DNA from: Solea solea
Taxonomy: Eukaryota > Chordata > Actinopteri > Pleuronectiformes > Soleidae
Length of the DNA: 64,000 bases
Reading direction: 5' to 3'
NCBI RefSeq assembly: GCF_958295425.1
Contig: NC_081143.1
Coordinates: 26,620,586 to 26,684,585, forward strand
Shown here: piece by piece, positions 33,101-45,700 of the stretch
How positions within the stretch are numbered: the first letter of the stretch is position 1
Layout: every line of letters begins with the position of its first letter
Notes under the pieces: model-generated
Database searches by the model: none
The model's input: the letters and a program-made list of their open reading frames with translations, nothing else
What the model was told of the DNA's origin: nothing
Position numbers and translations under genes: made by a program

Positions 33101-35172
33101 ATTTTTTACGAACACAGTGGGGAAGAAAACAACTGTAAACATATGCTCTGGAGACTGAGAGTAAATCATGCAGAGCTTCACTGTGGCTGAAGGATTGATT
33201 TATCTTCTGCTGCCATTTCTGAAGAGCTCAGGCAGAAAAGAACACAAGACAACATTACAACTGGACGCCATCCGTCACAAATAACAAGCCGAGTCTTGGA
33301 GTGAAAGTGAAGGGGGAAAATACGTCCTAATCCCCGACATGATGCGCGCAACAATTACCGTTATCAGAGGACACGGTGGATACATTTGTTTTGTTCCGCT
33401 CCTGTTAAACGACGCATCAATCTCTCTCGCAAAGCTGTGGTTCATCTTTATAGTGATGCCAACTCCACTAAAACAACACCACACTCAGCCTCAGCGACAC
33501 TGTGACAGAATCAAGTGCAAGGTAAGATTGTGTCGTGTACCCAAGCAAACATGACACAGACAGTGACACAGGGAAATAAGACTGTGATGGGCTGTCACAG
33601 TCGAGGTAATTAGTGGGAAACGTTGTACATCTTTAATATTGTTGGTGGTATAAACACATTTCACGCAACATGTCAGATGTTAGGGGAATGTGCCAAAGCA
33701 CTTTTACCCTTTTCTCCCTCGATAATGATCAAAAAGAAAAGAGAAAACAGTCGTTTTCCAGAGGCACAGTTAATAAATGAATATAGGAGACAGTTTATCA
33801 ACTAGAGGGACATTTGATTGTCACGTTGACACAAACGGAGATTGAGCTTTTTCTATTAAGAGCCCTAAGATCTGGAATGCTCCGCCAAAACTCAGTCACA
33901 CTATGGCCCAATTCCAAATCTAATTTTTACCCCTTCCCCGCCTACTACTTGGAAAATAGTTACAAGGGGGTTGTGGTTTAAAATCTACTCCTGTTAAATG
34001 GGACAATCCTTCGAGAAGGTTACACATCTTCAAGATCTGTTTGGAGGCCATAGAGGAAAAGAAAATATACTGAAAAGCCACAAGGGGGCGACTCAGCTGG
34101 TCGCAAAAAGAACTCATTTGAACACTGACACACCAGTGTTCTCCAAATGTGAGTGGACACAGGTGTGATTGACTCTCACTCACTTTCAGGTGACGTCTGT
34201 GAAATTCCTGTTGCAAAGCGTCAACATCGGTCAAATCTCAGGTTTAAAAAAGCCTCTTTCAGCTGTTGATATAGAAACTTCAGATATATTTTTAATGTAG
34301 AATTATTACCTTGTTCCTATAAATAGTAAGGATATGAATATCTTTGGTTAATTTGATTGGTTTGAGTGTTTTTAACATTTAACATTTTCTGACTATAAGT
34401 ATAACTAGGTTAAGTTGCAGCCAAAGTTGGCATGTTTAAGAAACACGGTTTAAAATTTGACAACATTTTATGGTTACAGTGTCTAATCAATGACTTCTCC
34501 ATGTAACCTGATGGGTTGTAAAAATGTCCTACTGACAGATTAACTGGTCTACCTTTACTACAAATGACTTCCAACAGTAAAAAATATGATCCAAAGTCAG
34601 CCATGGGAGGAGAACAAGGACAAATTTAGCGATGAAAGCACTAAGTATTCAGTTTGATAGATAGCAGCTTGGCCTGGAGTAAGCAGGCCTGTTGTCTTCA
34701 TCACGTCTCCAGTGACAGCAGTCCTGCTGGGGCCAGTGTGTCCAGGCTGAGTCAGTTCGCAGCAGGTCGGATGGAGAGCAGAGGGAGAGATGACACGTCA
34801 CCTTTTCCATCCTGCCAAGCACACACCACCACCGCCGCCACCAGTGGAGAGTGCAACACCCACGCAGCCGTTTCTCAGTCACGGCTTCAGAGAATGTGGA
34901 CGACTGCACATTTCAGGAGTCATAGTCCAAAAAAAATCAAAATTGTAGGACGGTAAACGTTCGCCAAAATTTCAGCACGTTGTAAATAATGGTAACTTTT
35001 TACACAGATACAGTGCTTATGCTTTGATTTGTAATATATACTGTATTTATTATTTTAAGTCTGGCGCCAGTTCACGTTCATTGTATTATAGATTGGAAAA
35101 GTGATTGATGTATCGTGTTATCACGGCTTGAATGGTTAATTTTCATAATTGTTTAATCAGTTTGAGTCATTG
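33101..35172. other. No gene supported
   Basis: Several short frames overlap on both strands at 33.3-33.5, 33.9-34.2 and 34.65-34.95 kb. None has a domain, splice signals or codon pattern I can support. 34060-34100 (aaagccacaagggggcgac) is repeat-like. Confidence 0.45.
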
Positions 35173-35593
35173 AGTTTCAGGTTTCTTTGCTACATAAAAC
35201 ATTAAAACAGAATAATTTTTGATGTTTGGGAAACACGGAGCAACAGTTTAACATTTTCTGGAATTTTATGGACCGCACGATATAATTGGCATGATATCGG
35301 CCGACATTAGCTTTAAAATGTATTATTGGATATTATAAAAATGTACAGATGCCCCGATATGACTAATGATAGCGCCGTCTCCAAATATAATGTATCTGTT
35401 GCAACATGAATATGCAAAATATTGTGCCAATTTTAATTCAGAAGAGATTATCTCAAGCAAGGAAAACTGCATCTGCGTGCCCAAGCACTCCCAAAATATC
35501 GGCATATTGGATACTGGCAAAAAGTCGTGCATCCTGACAGAAAACAGTCCAAAGATGAATCGATTATAAAAATAATCATAAGTTGCAGCCCTA
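35173..35593 (+). repeat. Family C element split by another insertion
   Basis: The left half (ggtttctttgctacat, gggaaacacggagcaac, cattttctggaattttatgg) and right end (aatcgattataaaaataatc, ataagttgcagccct) are separated at about 35320-35540. The foreign segment reads near its two edges ttggatattataaaaatg and atatcggcatattggatac. Confidence 0.6.
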
Positions 35594-35712
35594 CTTCTAC
35601 ACAACATATGTACAGAATGTGTATTAGGGCCGAATAATGTGGAGGAAATACCTAATTTTTCAGATAGTTTTTGTGTTTGTTTCCATCAAACAATCAACAG
35701 CCCTGGTAAATA

Positions 35713-36052
35713 ATGGCGTTGTAGTGGTTAGCGCTCTTGCCTTTGCAGCAAGAAGACCCGGGTTCGAGCCCCCGGTCGGAACAAAGGCCTTTCTGCATGG
35801 AGTTGGCATGTTCTCCCCGTGTGTTTGTGGATTTTCTCCGGGTTCTCCGGCTTGTCAAAACATGCAAATATGGGGATTAGGTCAATTGGACACTGAATGT
35901 GAGTGAATGGTTGTTTGTCTCTATATGTGGCCCTGTGATGGACTGGCGAGCTGTCCAGGGTGTGACCGCACCTATCGCCCTATGTCAGCTGAGATTGGCA
36001 CAGCACCGTGACCCTCCTGTTGAGGATAGAGCGGTAGAAAATGGATGGATGG
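35713..36052 (+). mobile_element. tRNA-derived SINE, essentially full length
   Basis: The head has an A-box-like TAGTGGTTAGC (35722-35732) and a perfect B box GGTTCGAGCCC (35761-35771). The body is the classic teleost one: ctgcatggagttggcatgtt, ctccccgtgtgtttgtgg, gtcaattggacactgaatg, gatggactggcgagctgtcc, ending in the ggatggatgg tail. This is the reference copy for the fragments at 27.8, 48.1 and 50.4-51.4 kb. Confidence 0.9.
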
Positions 36053-38139
36053 TACATGACCAGTCATTTTAAGATGAATCAAATGCTTGAGAGAAAGCAG
36101 CAGGAGTCGGAACACTGCTGCCGCAGCTGACTAAGTGACATGAGTTATGTAACTGGCAGAAGGTCCAAACGCGCCAAAGTGCTTGTGTGCTGTATGTTAA
36201 ACAGGGCGCGCTTTAATACAAACTACATCTCGAACACAAACTTTTTCTGTTTGATGTGACCTTTCAGAAACTGTTTGGGAGCCACATCCATCCATCCTGC
36301 CTCCGCCATCATTTTTAATGCTCAGGCCTTTTAGTCCTTACAGAGACGTGAGCTGAGAAATCAACGAGGCTTCCTCACTTTTCAAACGACTGGGTGGTAA
36401 GGGATGAAAAGTTGATGGATTTTTTTTTGGCTCCAAATAATTTTATTTTCGCTACAGCTTTTGATTTCAGAGTCACTAGAATGAAAAGAAAAAAGCTGTC
36501 AAGGTCATTTCACTGCGGCCTCTGTTGTGAACTTAACATTTGCTCTTGTTAAGCTTCACAATACGGCCGCATTCTGAACGACCAAAACATAACTTTATTT
36601 ACAAAGCATTTTTCAAGCTTAAACACAATGTGCTTCCCAGATAAACTCATAACACAAGAAGCAAATCAGAAAGTCTTGCCTGTGGCTGGCTGCACGAAAT
36701 AGATTTTTTTTGTGATTCCTATTAATCTTCATTTGAAAGATCCACAAAAATTTATCATATTGCACTTCTTGTATCCGCTGCACAAATCTTGTGAACACAA
36801 TAGTCTCACGTGACCGTGAATCGTGATTGTCCACTCAGGAGGACAAAAGAAAAACATCACCGTTGTCTTCCTCCAGCCAGCTAGAGTTTGAACTCTACCG
36901 GGTATTTAGAGGTTCATGTTTGAACTACAATGTGTGACTGTACTGAAGAGTTGCACTGTATCATCGTATTAATTATTATTATTATTTTTTAATGGAAACT
37001 TTGATATTTTGATTTCAGATTATCGAGATCCAAATTTTACACATTTGGGAGCACAAACTGAATCAAATCAGAAATGGAATTGGATTTTAGGGGTTAACAT
37101 TTGGAAAATTCATTAATATGTGTTATGTATTGAAAGAAGTGATGTTAACGATGGCAATCGTAAAGAAAAAAAACTGTAAAAATCCACTTTTTTTGCCACT
37201 CCCAGACTCGGAAATCCTCCCTTTGCATATGGGATGGAAAATAACTCACTTTTTGTGTTTTTTTGTTAAAGAACAATTCACAAGTTAATGATGGCAACCA
37301 TAAGAAAAACTGGAATAAGTCATTGATACACCATGTTTCTATCTTTCTGTGTCTCAGGGACGCAGGAGAATGATTGTTTAAAGGGACCGCCAAGGATTAA
37401 GGAAATCAGTGGTAATACCAAACCCTAGTCATACCCAAAATTAAAAATCTGAGAGCAATTACAGAGGCACTAAGCCCATACTTAAAAAGACATATCATTT
37501 GTTTCTCTGCTAATATGTATGCAAAAAAATAACATGATAAATGTAGTAGAGGAATAGTAAAACTTCAAAATAACTCTAAAGGTTTATATGAAACCCAGGT
37601 AAATTGTACAGTATTTGTGCGGTTTTATGTGTAGGCCATCTTATACGAGTGCATCTTAGAAGTACTTTAAAAGCTGCTGCAGCTCAGCTTTTAGAGGAAT
37701 CTGGAATAATAATAATAAGTATGGAAATAACACTCACCGCAGAGAATAGTGATCAGCTATCAATCTGTAAATCAGCCACATCAGGCTGCTGAAGCTCAAC
37801 ACATCACCACATAAGAGATGCTGCAGACAGTGAGTGATAATAAAAAAAAAGCTGAAATGACACTGAAGCTCTCACCCTGTTGACATTAAACAAACACATC
37901 TGATCCAGTATGGATGTCAGGTAGGCTTTAATAATGTGTATTGAATAATGCCTCAGTGATTATCAGCGTTTGCGTGTGCATATGTAGTGTTCGTCTGTTT
38001 TGATACAGAAGGGGCACAGAGACCTCTGAAGCACCAATCCAATTAAAACGGGTTCCAAGAAGCTCTCAGAAGTGTTGGCGTGTGTGTGCGTGCATGTGTG
38101 TAGTAGGTGGTGAGGACAAGTTTTCTCATACATTTGCAT
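36053..38139. other. No gene seen
   Basis: AT-rich, with poly-T at 36420-36428 and 36703-36710. 36830-36850 (gtccactcaggaggacaaa) recurs at 20620-20645. No exon. Confidence 0.5.
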
Positions 38140-38877
38140 GAATATGGCCTCGACAATTAATCAATTATTAATGGATTACTAAATTAAGCATTCATTATTT
38201 TGATAATAGATTTAAGTAACAAAAAGTACGATTTGCTCTCAGGGTCCTCCTACATTTTTGGCACCGCCCTGAAACCAGAAGTTCTACAGATACCAATACA
38301 GGTGAAGCAGCCCTGCTCAGGCTTTGACATCAGAGTGGAACAGTTTGCTTCGATTGTACAGTATGCTACGTATTAATGTGTGTTTCCACTAGGAGAAGTT
38401 ACCAAAATAACAAGCTCCAACTTTGGTAACCGAGTAAAATGGTACAGTACAGTCAAGCTCCACCCACAACAGTCAGTTGATTAGACGACAAAAAAACATC
38501 GCTTTTGAAAAGCCCAATCGCCCAATCGGCTGACTGTTGTGAGTGTAGCTTCACCCGTACCATTACTCTGGTACTCCAAGGGAAGGGTACCAGAAAAATG
38601 GAACAGTCAGGGCATTTTATTTTGGTACAATTCCTAATTGAAATCCAAAAAAATACATACCGTACTGAACCAAACCATTCGACTTGATGGAAACACATAC
38701 CATCTAAATAATCTTGGAGAAATAATGTGAAGGTCAAAATCCTTCATTTGTGTTGCTTTATTTAATTTGAGAAGATCATCATAGAGATTTGGGAAACACC
38801 ACAACAACTCATCGATTCATCGAGAAAATAACCAACGGGTGAATCATTTATGAGAACACTCGTTAGCTGCAGCCCCG
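38140..38877 (+). repeat. Family C element split by a B element (inferred)
   Basis: A C-like left part (cgacaattaatcaattatta, ttgataatagatttaagtaa) and C-like right part (gatttgggaaacaccacaac, tcgattcatcgagaaaataa, gttagctgcagcccc) flank the B element at 38378-38697. About 140 bp before B are unexplained. Confidence 0.45.
38378..38697 (+). mobile_element. Family B MITE with terminal inverted repeats, 320 bp
   Basis: The left end tgtgtttccactaggag and right end (complement tgtgtttccatcaagtcg) are inverted repeats. The interior carries aaatggtacagtacag, aatcggctgactgttgtgag, ctggtactccaagggaaggg and ataccgtactgaaccaaacc. No coding capacity. Confidence 0.7.
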
Positions 38878-38979
38878 AGCATGAATAAACCCAGACCCTT
38901 AGATGTGTAATCTGTCCTGAAGTGCTTGTGGATACAATGAAAGCATCAGTAAGTCACAGCAGTGACCTGTGGTCTGACA

Positions 38980-39180
38980 GATGCCTCCGAGCAGCGTCTC
39001 CTATCCAGAGCAGTCGGCTGCCTATTACAGCAACTCTCCTCCGCTCTAATCAACTGCTGGCCTCATTTCCAGCCACCTGCAGGGAGACACCGGTCGGTGA
39101 TTGAGGAGTGATTGGGGCGGGCAAGATTGCCACAAACCATTAGCCTGCAGACTGCGCTTGGGGAGCGCTGCTGCTGTCTC
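38980..39180. other. Candidate conserved non-coding element
   Basis: Repeat-free and GC-balanced (gcagtcggctgcctattaca, ctctaatcaactgctggc, aaaccattagcctgcagac). Flanked by AT-rich repeats. The call is an inference from texture. Confidence 0.25.
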
Positions 39181-39774
39181 GAACGCTGTGTGATGTCGTT
39201 ACTGTGAGCCTTTGTGTCTCAACTTTCAGTTAAATTTGAGTTTTATGAAAACCTTTTCATTATCACCTACAGTTCACATGTCAGACAGTGGCCTGTGTTT
39301 GGAGTATGTAATTAAGTCGCATCCCCCTCAGGAGCTCGGGTAGTCACTCATTAAAAAGTCGCGAGCATGGGTGGATTGTCACACAGTTGCTATAAAAAAA
39401 AGTATGACGGATTTGTTCTAATGGCTCAGTGATCATTTGTCTTGTGACGCTGGATGTTTGCTCAGAGCTACTGGGATCCTAATAGAAATGACTGCAGCGG
39501 GAAGTCGCGTAAGAAGTTATTAGTATTGATGAGCAACCCAAACAAACCCACACAGACACATTACCGTCATTTGTGGGAAGTTAAAGAATCCGGATAAATG
39601 CCGCTGAAACAACCATAGCAAAGAAACCTTCGTCAACCTTCTTCCAGTGCAGCATGTGACTTTTCATGGTTGTGTCGGCTCTAACTGCACTAACGCTGCA
39701 TTCCATTTGGAGTCAGAACTCAGAATTTCCAAGGTCAAGAACTGATTTCTAATTTGGAAACAAACTTGGAAACT

Positions 39775-40160
39775 TCTGTGGTTTGGTACAGTACGGTAAA
39801 AATTATTATATACCATATAATAATAATACCAAGATAACCAGCCCCCAACTGTTCCATTCTTTGGAACCCTTCCCTTTGGGCACCAGGGTAAAATGGTATG
39901 GGGTCAGAGTGGCTACACCCAGGACAGTCAGCTGATGGGGCAACAAAAACCCTTGCCGTTTTCATTGCTGTTGCGGAATGACTTTGCCCTACATGTCCAA
40001 CAGGTAGAGCCCACACTGGATCTACCAAGTAAAGGCACTATTCTGAACACACTCCGCAAGAACAGAGACATTTGTTCTCTGCGTCAGGGTTGCGAGAAAA
40101 GAATGATGTCGTTATTTTCTTGCAGGCCATTCCAAACCATGCCATACCATTGTGTCTGAG
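39775..40160 (+). mobile_element. Family B element, diverged
   Basis: Ends in the family's palindrome-like terminal words (ggtttggtacagtacggt left; aaaccatgccataccat right), with the internal cagtcagctgatggggc and gggcaccagggtaaaatgg. The ends are in inverted relation. Confidence 0.6.
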
Positions 40161-41372
40161 CAACCTCCCATACCCCAAATGAAGATTCCGAGATGGCTGC
40201 CCTCATACAGTAATGGACATGTGGGTCTGAAGGTTATTTTTACATTAGTGTATAATAATTTCTTCTTTTTCTTAATTCTGGACAGAAAGACAATCTAAAG
40301 AGTCCCTAAGATCTTTGTAAATGAGCCGAAACCCATTTTTAAAACAACCTCCATTAAATCTTCAAAATAATTAAATCGGTAAATTAATTAATTATCAAAA
40401 TATTTGTCGGTTAAAATTCCAGATACTGGATTATTTAAAGTCTACACAACAAAAAAAGCTGTCGAGAGAAGAGGAAGGTTAAATTTAGAATGCAGAGTGG
40501 TGGTACCATGCATACAGTAACACACATATAGCTCGGATGAGCCATAATCAATCACTTTACTTCAGAAATAGCTGGTAATCCAGTACATGACACCAGGACA
40601 CCAGGAGTCGACCACATACATATTCATGTTATTTGAGAAACACACAGGATGTCTGCTCCAGCAGAGCATCTTCTAAATCCCAGTGGGGGTTTTGTGAGTG
40701 ACCCCGACACACACACACATATTCATTCATGTAAAGTGAACACACAAAACTGCAACACACACCACACAGTCTGACTTTCCCTCTCTCCCTTTATTTCCAA
40801 GTCTGCATCGACTGCATTACAGTTTCCTATAATAACCCTGCAGGAGTGGCTTCACAGACATATTTAGAACTGGGTCGATGCATCTGCATGTACTGTACAC
40901 ACGAGCTGGATATGACATAGTGTGTGTCCATATTAGGGCGTGGATAACCCACCGAGGGCACAAGTTCTTTAAATAGTGTGGATTTAAATGCCATTTTATT
41001 GAATGCTTGATATGGGGTAAACATTTGAAAAAATGGATGAAAACTTGTAAAAAAAAAAATTGTAATAAGTCGAAACTGATAAATGAGTGACCTAGTTTTT
41101 CTGTTTAAAACTGGGGTTTATGATTTACAACAGGACACAGGCTAATGAAGTCATCCACGGTGGATGTTGTTCTTTTCCTCCACAGCAACTCAAAATAAAC
41201 CACGATGGTTGGATTATGTAAATAGTTATCAGTGGTGACAGTTCAACCAGAGCTAATAAAGAAGAACTGATAGTTGTTAGTCTGGAATTTTAATATCTGT
41301 GTGTGTGTGTAACAATAACTTCTGCCTTAACTATAAATGTATATATAAAGGCCATCAACCGCTAAGAGTACT
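40161..41372. other. No gene seen
   Basis: 40330-40440 includes aataattaaatcggtaaatt-like family C remnants. Short CA run at 40710-40721. Otherwise unique. Confidence 0.45.
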
Positions 41373-42318
41373 CAGGGTTGCCACACCTTGGTTGACATCA
41401 AATTCAAGGACTTTCCAGGTCCAATTCCCTCAAATTCAAGGACCAAATGTCTTAAGGTTAAGATGGGACGACTTGTAAGAGACGCTTTGTCCAAGGCGTC
41501 CACTTTTAATGATTTGCCGCACGCTCTGCATCTGGACAAGTGATTGTTCTTTTTGGGATCTTGGTCAAAGTCAGTCTTTGTCTTTGGTGAGACAGCGATG
41601 TTGGAATTTTCATTTCCCAGGCATCACGTCATCATTTGCGCTCTCTCTCTTGCTTCACGTTACTCACTAGAGCTGAAAACAATTACTTGATTAATCGATG
41701 ACTAAATGAATCATCAACTATTTTGATATTCTGTTTGAAGCTTTTTTTCATGATTAAAACAAGATTTCTTCTTAAATGTGAATACTTTCTGGGTTCTTTG
41801 CTCCATATTAACAAAGAAATCATTGAAAACTGAATCATTTTGGTTTGTGGACAAAAACACAACGTTCGAGAACATCATCATTTCCAGGTTTGACATTTTT
41901 TTTATGTTTTCTGACATTTTATGGACCAACCGATTACTCGAATAAACGTGAAAATAGTCGTTAGTGTTGGCTCTACATGGCGGAGACAGACAGACAGTGT
42001 CCAGAACACCGCTAGTAATTACGACTCGATGTTTGTCCTGCGTAAGCCTCGTCTACAAAGTAAACAAAGCAATGCAGGGCATGAAACAGTAGGTGGTGTC
42101 CTGGGTTCTCACCAGGACCGGGGGGGTCCGGTAGGGGCCAAAACTGCGCTGGCGAGAACCCTGGCGTCGTATCCGATAAAGGAGACATTTACCTAAATAT
42201 CAACTTCACTTCTTTCTTACACAAAATTCAAGCACTTTTCAATGACACCAATTCTATTTACGGGGCCCTGAAAATGTTCACAAATGTTCAAGGATTTCAA
42301 GGACCTGTGGGAACCCTG
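41373..42318 (+). mobile_element. Family E element carrying a nested C element
   Basis: Starts cagggttgccacacctt and ends ggacctgtgggaaccctg, inverted ends like those at 12135-12632. Internal phrases match that copy on both sides of the insertion. 42085-42180 (accgggggggtccggtaggg) is extra GC-rich sequence absent from the first copy. Confidence 0.75.
41668..41974 (+). mobile_element. Family C element, complete, nested in E
   Basis: Left end agagctgaaaacaattactt; right end (complement) agagccaacactaacgac. The core holds cttgattaatcgatgacta, cattttatggaccaaccgat and tcattttggtttgtggac. This is the best-bounded C copy and defines the family's inverted ends. Confidence 0.75.

Positions 42319-42322
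<4 letters not shown>

Positions 42323-42369
<47 letters not shown>
42323..42369. repeat. (TG)23 microsatellite
   Basis: Forty-seven bases of uninterrupted TG, immediately after the right end of the E element. Confidence 0.97.
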
Positions 42370-42370
<1 letters not shown>

Positions 42371-42899
42371 AGTATAACCCTGTTGTGCAAGGACGAAAAA
42401 CACAGCACACTTCAATTCTCACAATCCTAATAATCTGCTCTTGTTTATTCACATCTATATTTGATGTATTTAACATTCAGTGCAGATATAAAATGTAGGT
42501 TTGAGGGACGGATCATTAGGGTTGTTCAATAACTGGTTATTGAAGTTGAAGCAATGTTTTGTTCATTAAAAACGGTTAGATTTTATCAAATGGAGGGAAA
42601 AAAAGAAAGAAAACCCAACACAAAAATCAACAATAGAAAAACCAATATGAGTGGACCTCTATACTGTATGTGTTTTATTATACATGTGCCTCGGTGCATG
42701 TGCGTGCCGTCTCCTCATTAGAGCTCACACTCACAGTCAATAGTTCACAATCACCATGACCTGAGGGAACACACGACCTGAGCAGCAGCAGCCACTGAGT
42801 TGTTTTTCCTTGTGTGTTTATTTGCCTCCATCCATAATCAATATGAAAATATTCCTTCCATTGGAATAAATCAGAGACTCCATTAAGAGGCTTCCATGT

Positions 42900-43114
42900 T
42901 TCTTGATTAATCGATGAGTCGCTTGATCCATAAAGTGTCAGGAAATGTCGATGGGTGTTTCCCAAATGTCAAAATTATTGTTATCTGGAGCAAAGAATCC
43001 ACAACATTTAAATTAGCATTGAAGAGGCTGAAAAAACAGCGAAACATAACGTTAATCGACGATCAAAATAGTGAAGGATTAATTAACTTGTCAATACATC
43101 CAATAAAATTTCAG
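42900..43114 (-). repeat. Family C element, reverse orientation
   Basis: Complement of the family: cttgattaatcgatgagtcg, tgggtgtttcccaaatgtc, tctggagcaaagaatcc, acgttaatcgacgatcaaaa. Ends decayed. Confidence 0.65.
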
Positions 43115-43242
43115 CCCAGCTTATATGGTAATAAAAAGGTACACACGCCTGTATTTATGTTATATCTATAGCTTGACATGATAACTTTTCCTGGTTGTAA
43201 AGGTGGTTGCATTGATAATCATATTGATATTATGTACTGTAT

Positions 43243-43295
43243 ATGTGTATATATATATATATACATACATACATACATACATACATATGTATATG

Positions 43296-43345
<50 letters not shown>

Positions 43346-43403
43346 TATACATATACATATATATACAATATTATATATATAGTATATATATATAATATAT
43401 ATA
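43243..43403. repeat. Compound (TA)n/(TACA)n tract
   Basis: About 160 bp of alternating TA with an internal (CATA)6 block and its near-complement (tatgtatatgtatg). The long alternating pyrimidine-purine character allows cruciform or slipped structures. Confidence 0.95.
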
Positions 43404-43534
43404 GAGACAAAGTAAGATAGCGGTAACCTTGGTAACCTTGAACATTTGGCTCATGTGCTCCGTAAGTGTGATATCAGGCATAAATAAAGAATTCAATGAG
43501 GTGGTTTAACGGAATACATCTTATTGTGGTGCCC

Positions 43535-43572
43535 TCCAGTTATGTGTGTGTGTGTTTGTGTTTGTGTGTGCA
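43535..43572. repeat. (TG)n imperfect microsatellite
   Basis: TG run interrupted by TTTG units. Confidence 0.9.
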
Positions 43573-43620
43573 GTTGTGATTCAAGCCCTCAGGCAGCAGA
43601 ACTCATTGTGCATGCATGGA

Positions 43621-43624
<4 letters not shown>

Positions 43625-43656
<32 letters not shown>
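43625..43656. repeat. (GT)16 microsatellite
   Basis: Uninterrupted GT run of about 32 bp. Confidence 0.95.
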
Positions 43657-43658
<2 letters not shown>

Positions 43659-45527
43659 AAACTCTTAAAAACTACACATCTCCACCCTCCTTCCCCCGGG
43701 TCTTAGAGCTCTGGGAAACGGACATTGGAGAGCGTTTTCTGCCCTCCTGCCTCATTCCAGGAAATCTCGGGGAAAACATTTGTCACTAAAAATAACTCCC
43801 CCGCCATCATCATCAAGGCTAATAGCTCTTTTGGATGTGCCCGTGTTGTGTTTAAACAATGAATAAGAGGAGCATCTCTCTCTCTCTCTCTCTCCATGGA
43901 AAGGAGTAATGGCTGCACAAGAGGCCTCATTCATATCGCATTAAACGTAATGACATTGAGCGAGAAGCTGAAGATGGCTTTATTAGATTGGCACAAGGAG
44001 GAGGAGGGAGGGGGGGCAGCCCTAAAAGCATTCACAGGAAACTGTTGACATCACTCAGGACAACTTGTTCACCTTCCCACATTTGAAGGGCGGTTAAGCA
44101 GCACTTTACATGAAATCTGGTTAGATGAAAGTCAAGGTTTCAGGTGAAGGTTTCTCCTCGGCATTCCATTTGTAGTCGGAAATTCCCAAGGTCACGTGAC
44201 TCAGATTTCCAACTCCCGAGTTAATATTCCACAATACAGACACTGCTTATTTAATCACACTCATGTCGTACTTATTTCATAGTAAATCAGTCGTACATTT
44301 ATGTACCGCTTACTTTTGAATCCTTTGACGTGTTGCTACGCTGTTTATGTGAGCAAAACACCACATTAAAGTTGTTATTATTATTTTACTACTCATGTTA
44401 TTATTTGATTTTTGATGTAAATGAAACGCAGCATATGTCTGTTGGTTTTTTTGGAGTTAGTAAGAACTGATGGCAAAAGTTATATTTGAAGGCAGCTTGA
44501 TGACTGAGCACAGTACAGTACAGTTCAGAGAGAAGTAAAAAAATATTTGTCAAGAAGAAGTATTCCCCTCAGGTTTAATAAAGCCAGGGTTATATTTTTC
44601 AAAGGTTTGGGTACGTGACACTTAATAACTAACACTTTAGCCTGAGGAAGCTGTAGCTGCTATTTGAAAACTGCATACAAACTGTATTTCACGTACCTTC
44701 TGGAGGTTTTTCCCAATAAAATAACTGAGAAATAGATATACCGCATAAAACAACTGGACTTTTGCACAATCTTTACTGTACTTCCCATAATAACTGGGCA
44801 GACCTGCGTGTTGAGCTCACCAAAGGACCACAAATTAGACCACAGGGAGCCGCCACTCACACACACACTCACTCTCCTCGGCACTAAATTAGTCCCGATA
44901 ACATGTGACAACAGTTTCCACTGCTTTGCATTAGCTGCTTTTTCTATTACCCATGAGGTGAACGCCAGTGTGAAGACTTTAATTTGCAAGTAAAGGTTCG
45001 GCAAAAGCTGGTTCCTCGCCAACAAACAAACAAACGGAGCCTTTGATGCTTTTGAAAGAGTTTGGAGAAACGATCTTTAGAGGACATGCACTCACATTTT
45101 TTGCTTTGATATTCTTTCACCACGAAAGGTGGAAAAGTCATCTTTCGTGTGATTAAGAAAGGTCTGAACAAAGGGTCGCCGCAGGGCATCTCCTTGAGAT
45201 TAAGAGTCTTGCCGAGCTCCATCATTATCATGGGCAGTGCATGCCCCCCCTGGCCAGCTCACGGGACACAAACGTGTGCCTGAACCGTGACCTCTGACCT
45301 ACCGGTAAAAGCAGTGAAAGCCAAAATATGGTTCCTCCACGTAGATCGATACAGGGTCACATGACGCCAAGGACACTCAGGGTCAGATGACCTTCTTATT
45401 TGTTGCTGGCTTTGATTTTGTGCGATTCAACGCAATTCCAAGCAACAGCGAGTGAAAGTTTAAGGTATAAAGCTGCTGCTTTTAGAGAGATTTATACGTT
45501 AACCTTAGATTTTCGACAAGTGGGAAT
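43657..45527. other. No gene supported
   Basis: Contains (TC)8 at 43877-43894 and a G-rich patch near 43998-44016. A block at 43795-44080 is repeat-free with attaaacgtaatgacattga-like cores. Open frames at 44660-45025 and 44947-45231 on the minus strand lack recognisable domains. Confidence 0.45.
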
Positions 45528-45700
45528 TAGGAATGGCTAATACGACTTTTTGTGTCCAACACCAATATCACGAAATGGAGAATCCTCCGATACCAATATC
45601 AGCTTGACTACTTTTAAAATACTTTAACTTTAAGTTAATTAAAGCTGTTGGAGCTTTTTAAAAGAAAACGATCCGTTAGTTTAACATTTATAGTCCTTTC
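45528..45700 (+). repeat. Family G end fragment
   Basis: taggaatggctaatacgac, then ccgataccaatatcag. It resembles the terminal region of the G element at 47069-47288. Confidence 0.4.

Noticed and set aside
44660..45231. Two minus-strand frames (121 and 94 codons)
   Set aside because: No recognisable domain, no plausible exon borders, and they overlap each other in different frames.
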